A DNA stretch of 64,000 bases from Ancylobacter amanitiformis (GTDB lineage Bacteria; Pseudomonadota; Alphaproteobacteria; Rhizobiales; Xanthobacteraceae). The notes under the pieces are model-generated. The model saw only the letters and a program-made list of their open reading frames with translations. It did not search any database and was not told the origin of the DNA. The stretch covers positions 82,933 to 146,932 of the forward strand of contig NZ_JAUSVR010000011.1 of NCBI RefSeq assembly GCF_030814815.1, written 5' to 3'. A program made the translations under genes and the position numbers. Shown piece after piece: positions 8,751-17,711 of the stretch (the stretch's first letter is position 1; each line of letters opens with the position of its first letter).

Positions 8751-9425
8751 TTGGCTGGGGACCCGCTGGTGGAAGCTGCCGAGACCGACGATGCGGTGGA
8801 GCGGGCGCGGCTGCTGCTCTCGCTGCGCCAGCGCGGCATTCGCGACCGGCTGGTGATGAACGCTTTCGAGCAGGTGCCGCGCGACCGATTCATCGAGCCG
8901 GTGATGCACCGCATCGCCTGGATCGACCAGGCGCTGCCGATCGATTGCGGCCAGACCATCAGCCAGCCCACCGTCGTGGCGCTGATGACCGACGCGCTGG
9001 ACCTGCTGCCGGCTCATAGCGTGCTGGAGGTCGGTACCGGCTCGGGCTACCACGCCGCCATTCTCGCCCATATCGCCCGCCGCGTGGTGAGCGTGGAGCG
9101 CTTCCGCTCGCTGGCCGGCGCGGCGGCGGCGCGATTGCGCGATCTCGGGCTGGCGAATGTCGAGGTGGCGGTGGCGGACGGGCTCAAGGGCTATCCGCTG
9201 CGCGCGCCCTTCGACCGTATCGTGCTGAGCGCGGCGGTAAGCGAGGTGCCGGCCGCGCTGTTCGACCAGCTGGAGCCCGACGGCGTGCTCGTCGCCCCGA
9301 TCGGCCCGCCCGGCGAAACCCAGACGCTGGTGCGCTTCACCCGCGGCCGGGAGGGGCTGGAGCGGCGCGACCTGGCCCGTGTGCGCTTCGTGCCGATGCT
9401 GCCGGGAATCGCGGCGGTTCTTTGA
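8751..9425 (+). CDS. pcm: Protein-L-isoaspartate O-methyltransferase
   Basis: Repairs damaged proteins by methylating L-isoaspartyl residues with S-adenosylmethionine. The 224-residue product contains the Rossmann methyltransferase motif VLEVGTGSGYHAAILA near residues 90-105 and the PCMT region LPIDCGQTISQP upstream of it. It starts with TTG at 8751 directly after a GGGGAGGGG ribosome site; no nearby ATG is in frame before the conserved domain. It pairs with surE just upstream and precedes the LytM lipoprotein gene, a common proteobacterial order. Confidence 0.93.
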   Translation: MAGDPLVEAAETDDAVERARLLLSLRQRGIRDRLVMNAFEQVPRDRFIEPVMHRIAWIDQALPIDCGQTISQPTVVALMTDALDLLPAHSVLEVGTGSGYHAAILAHIARRVVSVERFRSLAGAAAARLRDLGLANVEVAVADGLKGYPLRAPFDRIVLSAAVSEVPAALFDQLEPDGVLVAPIGPPGETQTLVRFTRGREGLERRDLARVRFVPMLPGIAAVL

Positions 9426-9536
9426 ACACACTGCCGTCAATCCGCCGCGGAGTTGGCGGGAATCGGTGCGGCTTAAGCCGACGTTTACCTATACGACCCT
9501 TTAATCCGGGCGGTTTCAGAGTTCGGGTGTGGTGCG

Positions 9537-10892
9537 ATGCGTAACATTCTGTCGGCGTCCGGTTGCAAGCCACTCATGCGGCTTTCCGTTGTCGCGCTTA
9601 TCGGCGGAACGGCGGCTGCCTGCAGTTCCGATAGCGCGCGGTTCAGCAGCGCCGGTGGCCAAGCGGGGCAGGGCGGCCCGGCCTATACCGGCTCGGTGGC
9701 CGCCGCGCCGACAGGTGCCGTGCAGAGCGCGCCGATGAACGCCCCCGGCGGGCCGGCGGTCGCGTCCGGCTATCCCGCCCCGGCCTATGGCGCGCCGGCT
9801 CCCTATGGCGCCGCGCCCGCTCCCTACAGCCAGCAGCAGCTTGCCAGCGCGACCCCGGCCAATGCGGCGCCGCAATACCCCGGGCAGGCCTATCCGAATC
9901 CCGCCTATCCCAATCCCGCCTATCCCGCCCCGGGCTATCCCAACGCCGCCGCGCCCGCGCCGCAATACCCGAACGCGCAGTATCAGGCCCCGCAATACCC
10001 GGCACCGGCCGTGGCGCAGCCGCAGCCGCTCTATGGCACGCAGCCCCAGCAGCTGGCGGCGCCGGCTGCCGCCCCCGTTCGCGCGCCGCAGGTGGCTGCC
10101 GCCACTACCGGTGCCCATGTGGTGCAGCCGGGCGAGACGCTCAGCTCGATCTCCCGCAATTACGGCATCTCGCGCTCGGCGCTCGCTGCCGCCAACGGCG
10201 TCGATTTCAACGCGCAGGTGCAGATCGGCCGCAAGCTGGTGATTCCCGGCGCCGGAGCGGCCGGCAATCCGGTCGCCGCCGCGCCCAAGCCTTTGACCCA
10301 CGAGGTCGCCAGCGCCGCGCCGGCCACGGGTGCCAAGCCCGCGCCGCTGGCCGCGCCCACTCCCCATGTCGCCGCCGCGCCGGCTCCCCAGAAGCCGGCC
10401 GTGGTCGCGGCCGCTCCCGCGCCGGCCCCGGTGCAGCCGGCGGTGGAAAAGCCGCAGACCATTGCCGCCGTCAAGCCGGCCGAGACGCCGGACGATGCGC
10501 GCGCGGCGGGCGGCACCCAGTTCCGCTGGCCGGTGCGTGGCCGCGTGATCTCCGGTTTCGGTCCCAAGCCCGGCGGCCAGAAGAACGAGGGCATCAACGT
10601 CTCGGTGCCGGAAGGCACGTCGGTCAAAGCTGCCGAGGATGGCGTCGTCGCCTATGCCGGCAGCGAGCTGAAGGGCTATGGCAATCTCGTGCTGATCAAG
10701 CATGCCGACGGCTATGTCACCGCCTATGCCCACAATAGCGAGCTGGACGTGAAGAAGGGCGATCCGGTGAAGCGTGGCCAGGTGATCGCCAAGGCCGGGC
10801 AGACCGGCAATGTCAACTCGCCGCAGGTTCACTTCGAGATCCGCAAGGGATCCGAGCCTGTGGATCCCTCGCAATATCTCGCCGGCCTCTGA
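9537..10892 (+). CDS. LysM/M23 (LytM-like) lipoprotein, degenerate, NlpD/DipM type
   Basis: Predicted outer-membrane or periplasmic regulator of cell-wall hydrolases in division. Residues 1-30 form a signal peptide with a possible lipobox ending TAAAC. Residues about 40-180 are a Pro/Ala/Tyr/Gln-rich linker with short repeats such as YPNPAYPNPAYP. A LysM domain (VVQPGETLSSISRNYGISRS) lies near 197-240 and an M23 domain near 330-449. The metal-binding residues of active M23 enzymes are altered: the usual HxGID is NEGIN and the usual HxH is QVH. The same loss is seen in E. coli NlpD and EnvC, so this is probably an amidase activator, not a protease. It follows pcm after 111 bases. Confidence 0.88.
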   Translation: MRNILSASGCKPLMRLSVVALIGGTAAACSSDSARFSSAGGQAGQGGPAYTGSVAAAPTGAVQSAPMNAPGGPAVASGYPAPAYGAPAPYGAAPAPYSQQQLASATPANAAPQYPGQAYPNPAYPNPAYPAPGYPNAAAPAPQYPNAQYQAPQYPAPAVAQPQPLYGTQPQQLAAPAAAPVRAPQVAAATTGAHVVQPGETLSSISRNYGISRSALAAANGVDFNAQVQIGRKLVIPGAGAAGNPVAAAPKPLTHEVASAAPATGAKPAPLAAPTPHVAAAPAPQKPAVVAAAPAPAPVQPAVEKPQTIAAVKPAETPDDARAAGGTQFRWPVRGRVISGFGPKPGGQKNEGINVSVPEGTSVKAAEDGVVAYAGSELKGYGNLVLIKHADGYVTAYAHNSELDVKKGDPVKRGQVIAKAGQTGNVNSPQVHFEIRKGSEPVDPSQYLAGL

Positions 10893-10971
10893 CCCACCCA
10901 AGCCGGGCCGTGAGCGGGGGCGTGCCCCCGTTTCCTTGAATACCGGCGCGACGTCAGGACCTTGGCGCCGG

Positions 10972-11868
10972 TCAGCGCGGGGCGGCAGGAGGCTCGGAGA
11001 GCGAGACGCCCAGCCGCCCCGCGACATCCTGCACATATTGCCACGCCGTGCGGCCCGAGCGCGCGCCCCGTGTGGTCGCCCATTCCAGCGCCTCGCGCCG
11101 GAGCGTCGCCGCATCCAGCGGAACGTTGAAATGGGCGACATAGCCCTCGACCATCGCGAGATAGTCGTCCTGGCTGCATTTGTGGAAGCCGAGCCACAGG
11201 CCGAACCGGTCGGACAGCGAGACTTTCTCCTCCACCGCCTCGCCGGGATTGATCGCGGTGGAGCGTTCATTCTCCATCATGTCGCGCGGCAGCAGGTGCC
11301 GGCGGTTGGAGGTGGCGTAGAAGATCACGTTTTCCGGGCGCCCCTCGATGCCGCCTTCCAGCACCGCCTTGAGCGATTTGTAGGACGTATCGTCGCCGTC
11401 GAAGGACAGGTCGTCGCAGAACACGATGAAGCGGAACGGCGCCGGGCGCATCAGCCCCATCAGCACGGGCAGCGTTTCGATATCCTCGCGGTGGATCTCC
11501 ACCAGCTTGAGCGGCGGCGTTCCCTGCGCGACCACCTCGCCATTCACCTCGGCGTGGCTGGCCTTCACCAGCGAACTCTTGCCCATGCCGCGCGCGCCCC
11601 ACAGCAGGGCGTTGTTGGCCGGCAGGCCGCGCGCGAAGCGCAGCGTGTTGTCCACCAGCGAATCGCGCGTGCGGTCGATTCCCCTCAGCAGCGCCATGTC
11701 GACACGGTTGACGCGCGGCACCGGCTCCAGGCGCTTCTCGGCGGCCATCCACACGAAAGCGTCGGCGGCCGCGAAATCGGCACGGGCCGTGCGGGCGGGG
11801 GCGATGCGCTCCAGCGCGTCGGCAATGCGCGAAAGGGTATGCGCGAGATCGTCCGGGGTGGGGGTCAT
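10972..11868 (-). CDS. DUF815-family AAA-type ATPase
   Basis: ATP-binding protein of unknown cellular role. The 298-residue product has Walker A GARGMGKSS (residues 91-99), a Walker B-like FIVFCDDLSF and the family sequence YATSNRRHLLPRDMMENE, followed by SDRFGLWLGFH. This matches the DUF815 family, widespread in proteobacteria. The start is ATG 11866-11868, preceded on its strand by AAGGAG; the longer open frame from 11925 is less likely. It is divergent from yajC and separates the LytM gene from the Sec genes. No substrate can be inferred. Confidence 0.9.
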   Translation of the reverse strand: MTPTPDDLAHTLSRIADALERIAPARTARADFAAADAFVWMAAEKRLEPVPRVNRVDMALLRGIDRTRDSLVDNTLRFARGLPANNALLWGARGMGKSSLVKASHAEVNGEVVAQGTPPLKLVEIHREDIETLPVLMGLMRPAPFRFIVFCDDLSFDGDDTSYKSLKAVLEGGIEGRPENVIFYATSNRRHLLPRDMMENERSTAINPGEAVEEKVSLSDRFGLWLGFHKCSQDDYLAMVEGYVAHFNVPLDAATLRREALEWATTRGARSGRTAWQYVQDVAGRLGVSLSEPPAAPR

Positions 11869-11981
11869 GAGCGTGCTCCTTGGCGCTGCCGGAATAGCCA
11901 TCCGCGGCGCGCGGCACAAGCACAACCGTAACGTCCGTTACGCCTGTCGCAGACATGACGCTGCGGCCTTGCCGACGCCGT

Positions 11982-12009
11982 TTGCATTCGGCCGGCGCGT
12001 CAGTATAGT
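11982..12009 (+). promoter_or_regulatory. Candidate sigma-70 promoter for yajC-secDF
   Basis: TTGCAT at 11982-11987 is followed after 16 bases by TATAGT at 12004-12009, about 60 bases before the yajC start. Both hexamers are close to consensus and the position is right for the yajC-secD-secF transcript. The spacing is one base short of ideal. Not tested. Confidence 0.5.
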
Positions 12010-12067
12010 CCGCGCCGCTTCGCCGGGCCTTTCGCCCGCCTGATTTCGACGGACCTAGGGAACCGAC

Positions 12068-12406
12068 ATGTTCATCACGCCCGCTTATGCGCAGACCGGC
12101 GGTCCCGCCGGTACCGACATGCTGATGTCGCTCCTGCCCTTCGTTCTGATCTTCGTGATCATGTATTTCTTGATCCTGCGTCCGCAGCAGCGGAAGGTGA
12201 AGGCGCATCAGGAAATGGTGAAGAACGTTCGCCGCGGCGACACCATCGTCACCTCCGGCGGCCTCGTGGGCAAGGTGGCCCGCGTCGTCGACGAAACCGA
12301 GATCGAGCTTCAGGTCGGCGACGGCGTGAAGGTGCGCCAGCTGCGCAGCATGATTTCGGAAGTGCGTGCCAAGGGCGAGCCGGCCAAGGAAGACGGCGCC
12401 GCCTGA
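12068..12406 (+). CDS. yajC: Preprotein translocase subunit YajC
   Basis: Small inner-membrane protein associated with SecDF in the Sec translocase. The 112-residue product has a single membrane helix (LMSLLPFVLIFVIMYFLILR, about residues 19-38) followed by PQQRKVKAHQEMVKNV and the conserved RGDTIVTSGGLVGKV. The tail is charged. Start ATG 12068; a candidate promoter lies just upstream. It leads the yajC-secD-secF cluster, with 45 bases to secD. Confidence 0.96.
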   Translation: MFITPAYAQTGGPAGTDMLMSLLPFVLIFVIMYFLILRPQQRKVKAHQEMVKNVRRGDTIVTSGGLVGKVARVVDETEIELQVGDGVKVRQLRSMISEVRAKGEPAKEDGAA

Positions 12407-12451
12407 CGCTGACCTCTTGCGGCGGCGCGGGGCGCGGCCGGAAGGAACGAC

Positions 12452-14050
12452 ATGCTTTATTTCTCGAAATGGAAGGCTCTCGCCATCCTCGCGGTTTCGG
12501 CGATCATCTGCCTGATGATCGTTCCGAGCCTGTTGTCGACGAGCGCCTATGACAGCCTGCCGCACGTCCTCCAGCGCAAGATCGTGCTGGGCCTCGATCT
12601 GCAGGGTGGTTCCTACATCGTGCTGCAGGTGGAAGCCGCGGACCTGCGCAAGGCTCGCCTTGAGCAACTGCGCGATGATGCGCGGCGCGTCCTGCGCGAT
12701 GCCAAGATCGGCTATAGCGGGCTGAACATCCAGGGCGATGCCGTGCAGGTTCGCCTGCGCGATCCCCAGGATGGCGATGCGGCGCTGACCCAGCTGCGCA
12801 CGCTGGTGGCACCGATCGGCGGCCCGATGTCGACCAGCGGGCAGATGGACAGCACCGTGTCGCTCAGCGGCGACGCGATCACCCTCGCGCCCACCGATGC
12901 CGGCATTCAGGCGCGCACCATCCAGGCGGTGGCGCAGTCCATCGAGATCATACGCAAGCGCATCGATCAGCTCGGCACCACCGAGCCCTCGATCCAGCGC
13001 CAGGGTTCCGACCGCATCCAGGTGCAGGTGCCGGGCCTGCAGGATCCCTCGCGCCTGAAGGCCCTTCTGGGCCAGACCGCCAAGCTCACGTTCCGGCTCG
13101 TCGACACGTCGATGAGCGCGCAGCAGGCGCTGCAGGGCCGGCCGCCGGTCGGCACCGAGGTGCTCAATTCGCAGGACAACCCGCCGGTCCCCTATCTCGT
13201 CGAGCAGCGCGTGCTGGTCGCGGGCGAGGACCTGACCGACGCGCAGCCGAGCTTCGACCAGCAGACCCGCGAGCCGGTGGTGACGTTCCGCTTCAACACC
13301 AACGGCGCCCGCCGCTTCGCCGAGGCGACGCAGGCCAATGTCGGCAAGCCCTTCGCCATCGTGCTCGACAACAAGGTGATCTCCGCCCCGGTCATTCGCG
13401 AGCCCATTCTCGGCGGCTCGGGCCAGATCAGCGGCAGCTTCACCGTCCAGCAGGCGAATGATCTTGCCATCCTGCTGCGCGCGGGCGCTTTGCCCGTTCC
13501 GCTGCAGGTGGTGGAGGAGCGCACGGTTGGCCCCGGCCTCGGTGCCGATTCGATCCGCGCCGGCCTCATCGCCTCGCTGGTGGGCGCGGCCGCGGTCGCG
13601 CTGTTCATGATCGCGACCTACGGACTGTTCGGCGTCGTCGCCGTCGTGGCCGTGGCGATCAATGTGGGCATGATCTTCGGCGTGCTGGCCATGCTCGGCG
13701 CAACGCTCACGCTGCCCGGCATTGCCGGCGTGGTGCTCACCGTCGGCATCGCGGTGGATTCCAACGTGCTGATCTATGAGCGCATCCGCGAGGAGGCGAG
13801 GGCGGGCCGTTCGGCGATCTCCGCGATCGATGCGGGCTTCTCGCGCGCGCTGGCGACCATCCTTGATTCGAACATCACCACCTTCATCGCGGCGGCGGTG
13901 CTGTTCTATATCGGGTCGGGCCCGGTGCGCGGCTTTGCCATCACCTTCGGCATCGGCATCATCACCACCGTGTTCACCGCCTTCACGTTGACCCGCCTGA
14001 TGGTGGCGGTTTGGGTGCGCTGGCGGCGTCCCCAGCACGTGCCGATCTGA
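12452..14050 (+). CDS. secD: Protein translocase subunit SecD
   Basis: Inner-membrane RND-type protein that uses the proton-motive force to help complete protein export through SecYEG. The 532-residue product has an N-terminal membrane helix, the LGLDLQGGSYIVLQV motif, a large periplasmic P1 region and five more helices in the C-terminal third. The membrane motifs GIAVDSNVLIYERIREE and LDSNITTFIAAAVLF are conserved. A SD-like GGAAGGA precedes ATG 12452. It is followed after 15 bases by its partner secF. Confidence 0.97.
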   Translation: MLYFSKWKALAILAVSAIICLMIVPSLLSTSAYDSLPHVLQRKIVLGLDLQGGSYIVLQVEAADLRKARLEQLRDDARRVLRDAKIGYSGLNIQGDAVQVRLRDPQDGDAALTQLRTLVAPIGGPMSTSGQMDSTVSLSGDAITLAPTDAGIQARTIQAVAQSIEIIRKRIDQLGTTEPSIQRQGSDRIQVQVPGLQDPSRLKALLGQTAKLTFRLVDTSMSAQQALQGRPPVGTEVLNSQDNPPVPYLVEQRVLVAGEDLTDAQPSFDQQTREPVVTFRFNTNGARRFAEATQANVGKPFAIVLDNKVISAPVIREPILGGSGQISGSFTVQQANDLAILLRAGALPVPLQVVEERTVGPGLGADSIRAGLIASLVGAAAVALFMIATYGLFGVVAVVAVAINVGMIFGVLAMLGATLTLPGIAGVVLTVGIAVDSNVLIYERIREEARAGRSAISAIDAGFSRALATILDSNITTFIAAAVLFYIGSGPVRGFAITFGIGIITTVFTAFTLTRLMVAVWVRWRRPQHVPI

Positions 14051-14065
14051 GAAAGTCGAAAACCC

Positions 14066-15031
14066 ATGCGTCTGCTCCGCATCGTCCCGGACGACACCAC
14101 TTTCGACTTCATGCGCTTCCGGCGCATCAGCTTCCCGATCTCGGCGCTCCTGTCGATCGTGGCGCTGGTGGCCTTCCTCACGCTGGGGCTCAATTTCGGC
14201 ATCGACTTCAAGGGCGGCACGCTGCTCGAGGTGCGCTACCCCGCCAGTTCGCTGAACATGGGCGACGTGCGCTCCAAGCTGGAGGCGCTCGACCTCGGCG
14301 AGGTGCAGATCCAGGCGATCGGCAATGACGGCGAGGTGCTGATCCGCATCGCCCAGCAGCCCGGCGGCGAGCAGGCCCAGCAGGCCGTGGTCGGCCGGGT
14401 GCGTGCCGCGCTCGGCGAGGGCGTCGAGTATCGCCGCATCGAGGTTGTCGGCCCGCGCGTGTCGCAGGAACTGCTCAGCTACGGCATTGTCGGCCTGATG
14501 CTGGCGGTGCTCTGCATCCTGATCTACCTGTGGTTCCGCTTCGAATGGCAGTTCGCGCTCGGTGCCTCGATCGCGAATTTCCACGATATCGTGCTCACCA
14601 TCGGCTTCATGGCGATCTTCCGGATCGATTTCGATCTGACCAGCGTCGCCGCGCTGCTGACGATTCTGGGCTATTCGCTCAACGACACCATCGTCATCTA
14701 TGATCGCATCCGCGAGATGCTGCGGCGCTACAAGAAGATGCCGACGGACGAATTGCTGAACCAGTCGATCAACTCGACCCTGTCGCGTTCAGTCATCACC
14801 CACGTTACCGTCACGCTGGCGCTGCTCGCGCTGGTGCTGTTCGGCGGCCGGGCGATTCATTCCTTCTCGGTGACGATGATGTTCGGCGTGGTGCTGGTGG
14901 GTACCTACACCTCCATCTTCATCGCCTCGCCCCTGCTCATCTATCTCGGCGTTTCGACCCGTGCGATCGCCGAGAAGCAGGAGAAGGAAGCCAAGGCCGC
15001 GAAGTCGAAGGCTGAACGCGTCACGCCCTGA
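14066..15031 (+). CDS. secF: Protein translocase subunit SecF
   Basis: Partner of SecD in the SecDF-YajC export complex of the inner membrane. The 321-residue product has the SecF signature NFGIDFKGGTLLEVRY near residues 45-60, and the C-terminal membrane block with YSLNDTIVIYDRIREMLRR and NSTLSRSVITH. Six helices are visible. The tail is Lys/Ala-rich. It follows secD by 15 bases and precedes the Mth938-like gene by 25, so all are probably co-transcribed. Confidence 0.97.
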   Translation: MRLLRIVPDDTTFDFMRFRRISFPISALLSIVALVAFLTLGLNFGIDFKGGTLLEVRYPASSLNMGDVRSKLEALDLGEVQIQAIGNDGEVLIRIAQQPGGEQAQQAVVGRVRAALGEGVEYRRIEVVGPRVSQELLSYGIVGLMLAVLCILIYLWFRFEWQFALGASIANFHDIVLTIGFMAIFRIDFDLTSVAALLTILGYSLNDTIVIYDRIREMLRRYKKMPTDELLNQSINSTLSRSVITHVTVTLALLALVLFGGRAIHSFSVTMMFGVVLVGTYTSIFIASPLLIYLGVSTRAIAEKQEKEAKAAKSKAERVTP

Positions 15032-15056
15032 GCGGGTCGCCCAGCGGGAGCCCGAC

Positions 15057-15434
15057 ATGGCGACATCCGCCGCCCATCTACCCTACCAGGTGCCGATCGA
15101 CGGCTATGGGCGCGGGCTGTTCCATTTCGCCGGCATGGCGTCGGAAGGTTCGGTGCTGGCGCTGCCCTCCGGCGTGCATGCGTGGGCACCGGTCGTCGCC
15201 GAAGACATCGATGCCGCCGCGCTGCAACGGGTGATCGACCAGGCCGATCGCATCGAATTGCTGATCATCGGTACCGGCGCGGATCCCTGGGCCATTCCCG
15301 ACGCGCTGCGCTGGCGGCTGCGCGATGTCGGCATTTCCGTCGATGCGATGCCGACCCGTGCCGCCGCCTCCACCTATAATGTGCTGCTCGGGGAGGGCCG
15401 GGCGGTCGCGTGCGCGCTGCTGGCGCTGCCGTGA
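15057..15434 (+). CDS. Mth938-like domain protein (DUF498)
   Basis: Small soluble protein of the Mth938/NDUFAF3-like fold. The 125-residue product starts at ATG 15057 and shows the family features GYGRGLFHFAG, LLIIGTGADPW and STYNVLLGEGR near the C-terminus. In eukaryotes the relative NDUFAF3 assists complex I assembly; bacterial members often sit next to secF, as here. Its stop overlaps a possible GTG start of the next gene. That the next gene is NDUFAF6-like strengthens a link to respiratory complex assembly, but this is inference. Confidence 0.85.
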   Translation: MATSAAHLPYQVPIDGYGRGLFHFAGMASEGSVLALPSGVHAWAPVVAEDIDAAALQRVIDQADRIELLIIGTGADPWAIPDALRWRLRDVGISVDAMPTRAAASTYNVLLGEGRAVACALLALP

Positions 15435-15454
15435 CGCCGGACGGAGGCGGGTCG

Positions 15455-16345
15455 ATGAGCGGGGCGGAGACGGGCGGGGCTGACGCCGCCTATTGCGCGC
15501 AACTGGTGCGCGCGCTCGACCGGGATCGCTACATCGCCGATCTGTTCGCGCCGGCCGACAGGCGCGGGGCGCTGTTCGCCCTGCACGCCTTCAATGTCGA
15601 GGTGGCGCGGGTGCGCGAGGCCATCACCAACCCGATGGCGGGCGAGGTGCGGCTGCAATGGTGGAGCGAGGCGCTGATCGGCGGCGCGCGCGGCGATGTG
15701 CGGGCCAATCCGGTGGCGGCGGCGCTGCTCGACGCCATCGAGGCCCACCGCCTGCCGCGCGAGACGTTCTTCTCGCTGCTCGATGCCCGCATCTTCGATC
15801 TCTATGACGACCCGATGCCGACGATGAACGACCTCGAGGGCTATGCCGGGGAAACCTCCTCCGCGCTTATCCGGCTCGCCGGCCTCGTGCTGACCGGGGG
15901 GGCCGACCGGAATTCGGCCGATGCCGCCGGCCATGCCGGCGTGGCCTATGCGGTGGCCGGGCTGCTGCGCGCCTTTCCCATCCATGCGCGGCGCGGCCAG
16001 TGCTACGTGCCGCTCGACATCCTCGCCAGCCACGGGCTCAAGCGCGAGGATGCGGTGTCCGGCAAGGCCAGCCCGGCGCTGCGGGCGGTGCTCGGCGACA
16101 TGCGGGTGCTGGCGCGCAAGCACTACGAGTTGGCGCTGGCTCACCTCGCCGGGCGCGATCCCGCGCTGCTGCCGGCCTTCCTGCCGCTCGTGCTGGTGCC
16201 CGGCGATCTCGCGCGCATGGAACGGGCGCACGATCCTTTCGTGAGCGTGCCGGCGGCCGGGCCGCTCACCCGGCTGTGGCACCTGTGGCGCGGGGCACGG
16301 CAGCTGCGTGCGGCCTTTGACGCGGCGCCCGCGCGCGCGGGCTGA
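15455..16345 (+). CDS. Squalene/phytoene synthase-family protein, NDUFAF6-like
   Basis: A 296-residue member of the isoprenoid synthase fold that probably has no prenyl synthase activity. The Asp-rich motifs of true phytoene or squalene synthases are missing: the first is replaced by LHAFNVEVARVRE and the second by FPIHARRGQCYVPLDI. The overall pattern (AFNVE, LQWW, LEGYAGETSSALIRL, YVPLDIL) matches the mitochondrial complex I assembly factor NDUFAF6 as I recall it. The start is ATG 15455 after GGAGG; an alternative GTG at 15431 overlaps the previous stop. It follows a gene of the NDUFAF3-like fold, and the window also holds the whole nuo operon. A carotenoid or hopanoid role is less likely. 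Confidence 0.75.
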   Translation: MSGAETGGADAAYCAQLVRALDRDRYIADLFAPADRRGALFALHAFNVEVARVREAITNPMAGEVRLQWWSEALIGGARGDVRANPVAAALLDAIEAHRLPRETFFSLLDARIFDLYDDPMPTMNDLEGYAGETSSALIRLAGLVLTGGADRNSADAAGHAGVAYAVAGLLRAFPIHARRGQCYVPLDILASHGLKREDAVSGKASPALRAVLGDMRVLARKHYELALAHLAGRDPALLPAFLPLVLVPGDLARMERAHDPFVSVPAAGPLTRLWHLWRGARQLRAAFDAAPARAG

Positions 16346-16371
16346 GGCGCGAAGGCGCGAAGGCGCGAAAA

Positions 16372-16782
16372 TCAGCTGGCGCGCAGCAGCGCGCGGGCCA
16401 CGCTTGCCACGGCGAAGCCGGTGGCCGCGCCGATCGAACTGGCGATGAACTGCGCGAGTTCGGATGAGCGGGTGGCGGTGAAGCCCTGCGCGTATTCCAG
16501 CGTCCCGGCAAGCGCGATGAGCCCCAGCACCCCGATCAGCCGCCGGCGCGGCGTGGCCAGGCCGAAGCAGAGCAGGGCGCCGGTGCCGCAATAAGCGATG
16601 AAATGCTCGATATTCTTGCCCGCGCCGGTGCGCTCGATCGTCCCGGCCGGCAGTAGCGCGAGCAGCGGAAGGGCGATGAGGCAGGCGAGGGCGCCCAGCC
16701 ACGACATCCATTCGAGCGCGCGGGTAAATGCCGCCCTGTCGTGGAAAATCGCCACGCCCGTTCCCTCACTCTTCCCAGCCAT
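16372..16782 (-). CDS. VanZ-like membrane protein
   Basis: A 136-residue integral membrane protein with four predicted helices. The pattern (GAGKNIEHFIAYCGTGALLCFG, split by my reading into KNIEHFIAY and TGALLCFG, then GLIALAGTLEYAQGF near residues 89-103) resembles the VanZ-like family, whose role is mostly unknown outside vancomycin-resistance clusters. ATG is at 16780-16782. It lies 41 bases downstream of kdsA on the same strand and may be co-transcribed with the polysaccharide genes, but no function in that pathway is shown. Confidence 0.75.
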   Translation of the reverse strand: MAGKSEGTGVAIFHDRAAFTRALEWMSWLGALACLIALPLLALLPAGTIERTGAGKNIEHFIAYCGTGALLCFGLATPRRRLIGVLGLIALAGTLEYAQGFTATRSSELAQFIASSIGAATGFAVASVARALLRAS

Positions 16783-16823
16783 GATCGGCGCCCGGTTGTT
16801 CTCGCCCTCAGTTCCCGTCGCCC

Positions 16824-17672
16824 TCAGTTCCCGTCGCCTTTGGCGACGCGGTCAAAGGCCTGGAGATGGGCGACGAGCGCCTCGAACTGGTTGAGCGGCA
16901 CCATGTTCGGCCCGTCAGAGGGGGCCTTGTCGGGATCGGGATGGGTTTCGATGAAGACGCCGGCCACGCCCACCGCCACGGCGGCGCGGGCCAGTACCGG
17001 CACGAATTCACGCTGCCCGCCCGAGGAGGTGCCCTGGCCGCCCGGCTGCTGCACGGAATGGGTGGCGTCGAAGATCACCGGCGCGCCGGTCGTCGCCGCC
17101 AGGATCGGCAGCGCGCGCATGTCCGTCACCAGCGTGTTGTAGCCGAAGGAAACGCCCCGCTCGGTGACGAGCACGTTGGCATTGCCGGCCTCAAGCAGCT
17201 TGGCGACGACATTCTTCATGTCCCAGGGCGCGAGGAACTGGCCCTTCTTCACATTGACGACCCGCCCGGTGGCCGCCGCGGCGAGCAGCAGGTCGGTCTG
17301 CCGGCAGAGGAAGGCGGGGATCTGCAGCACATCCACCACTTCCGCCACCGGAGCGCACTGGTCGTTCTCGTGCACGTCGGTCAGAACGGGCATGCCGAAG
17401 CGCTCGCGGATCTCGGCGAAGACCGGCAGCGCCGCCTTCAGCCCCATGCCGCGCACGCCGTTGATCGAGGTGCGGTTGGCCTTGTCGAACGAGGTCTTGA
17501 ACACCACGCCGACATGACGCCGCCGGGCGATTTCATGGATCGCGGCGGCGCATTCCAGCGCGTGTTCCCGGCTTTCCATCTGGCAGGGGCCGGCAATGAG
17601 GGCCAGCGGCAGGTTGTTGCCGAAACGGACATCGCCGATGGCGACGGTGGAATTGGCGGGGGTGCCGCTCAT
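16824..17672 (-). CDS. kdsA: 2-dehydro-3-deoxyphosphooctonate aldolase (Kdo-8-P synthase)
   Basis: Condenses phosphoenolpyruvate with arabinose 5-phosphate to make Kdo-8-phosphate, the precursor of Kdo in lipopolysaccharide and some capsules. The 282-residue product shows [15 protein letters not shown] near residues 25-39, [25 protein letters not shown] loops, VLTDVHE, and [11 protein letters not shown] near residues 200-210. Length is typical. It lies downstream of kpsF, whose product makes arabinose 5-phosphate, so the two give consecutive steps. In many alphaproteobacteria kdsA instead lies near pyrG/eno, so the setting here is notable. Confidence 0.96.
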   Translation of the reverse strand: MSGTPANSTVAIGDVRFGNNLPLALIAGPCQMESREHALECAAAIHEIARRRHVGVVFKTSFDKANRTSINGVRGMGLKAALPVFAEIRERFGMPVLTDVHENDQCAPVAEVVDVLQIPAFLCRQTDLLLAAAATGRVVNVKKGQFLAPWDMKNVVAKLLEAGNANVLVTERGVSFGYNTLVTDMRALPILAATTGAPVIFDATHSVQQPGGQGTSSGGQREFVPVLARAAVAVGVAGVFIETHPDPDKAPSDGPNMVPLNQFEALVAHLQAFDRVAKGDGN

Positions 17673-17711
17673 GGGAAGGCCCTCGAGGCGCTAAGAAAAG
17701 GGCGCTGGCGG

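Noticed and set aside
11267..14584. Open reverse-strand frame of 1105 codons over yajC-secD-secF
   Set aside because: It is a GC-driven shadow of yajC, secD and secF, with His/Arg-rich low-information protein and no domain.
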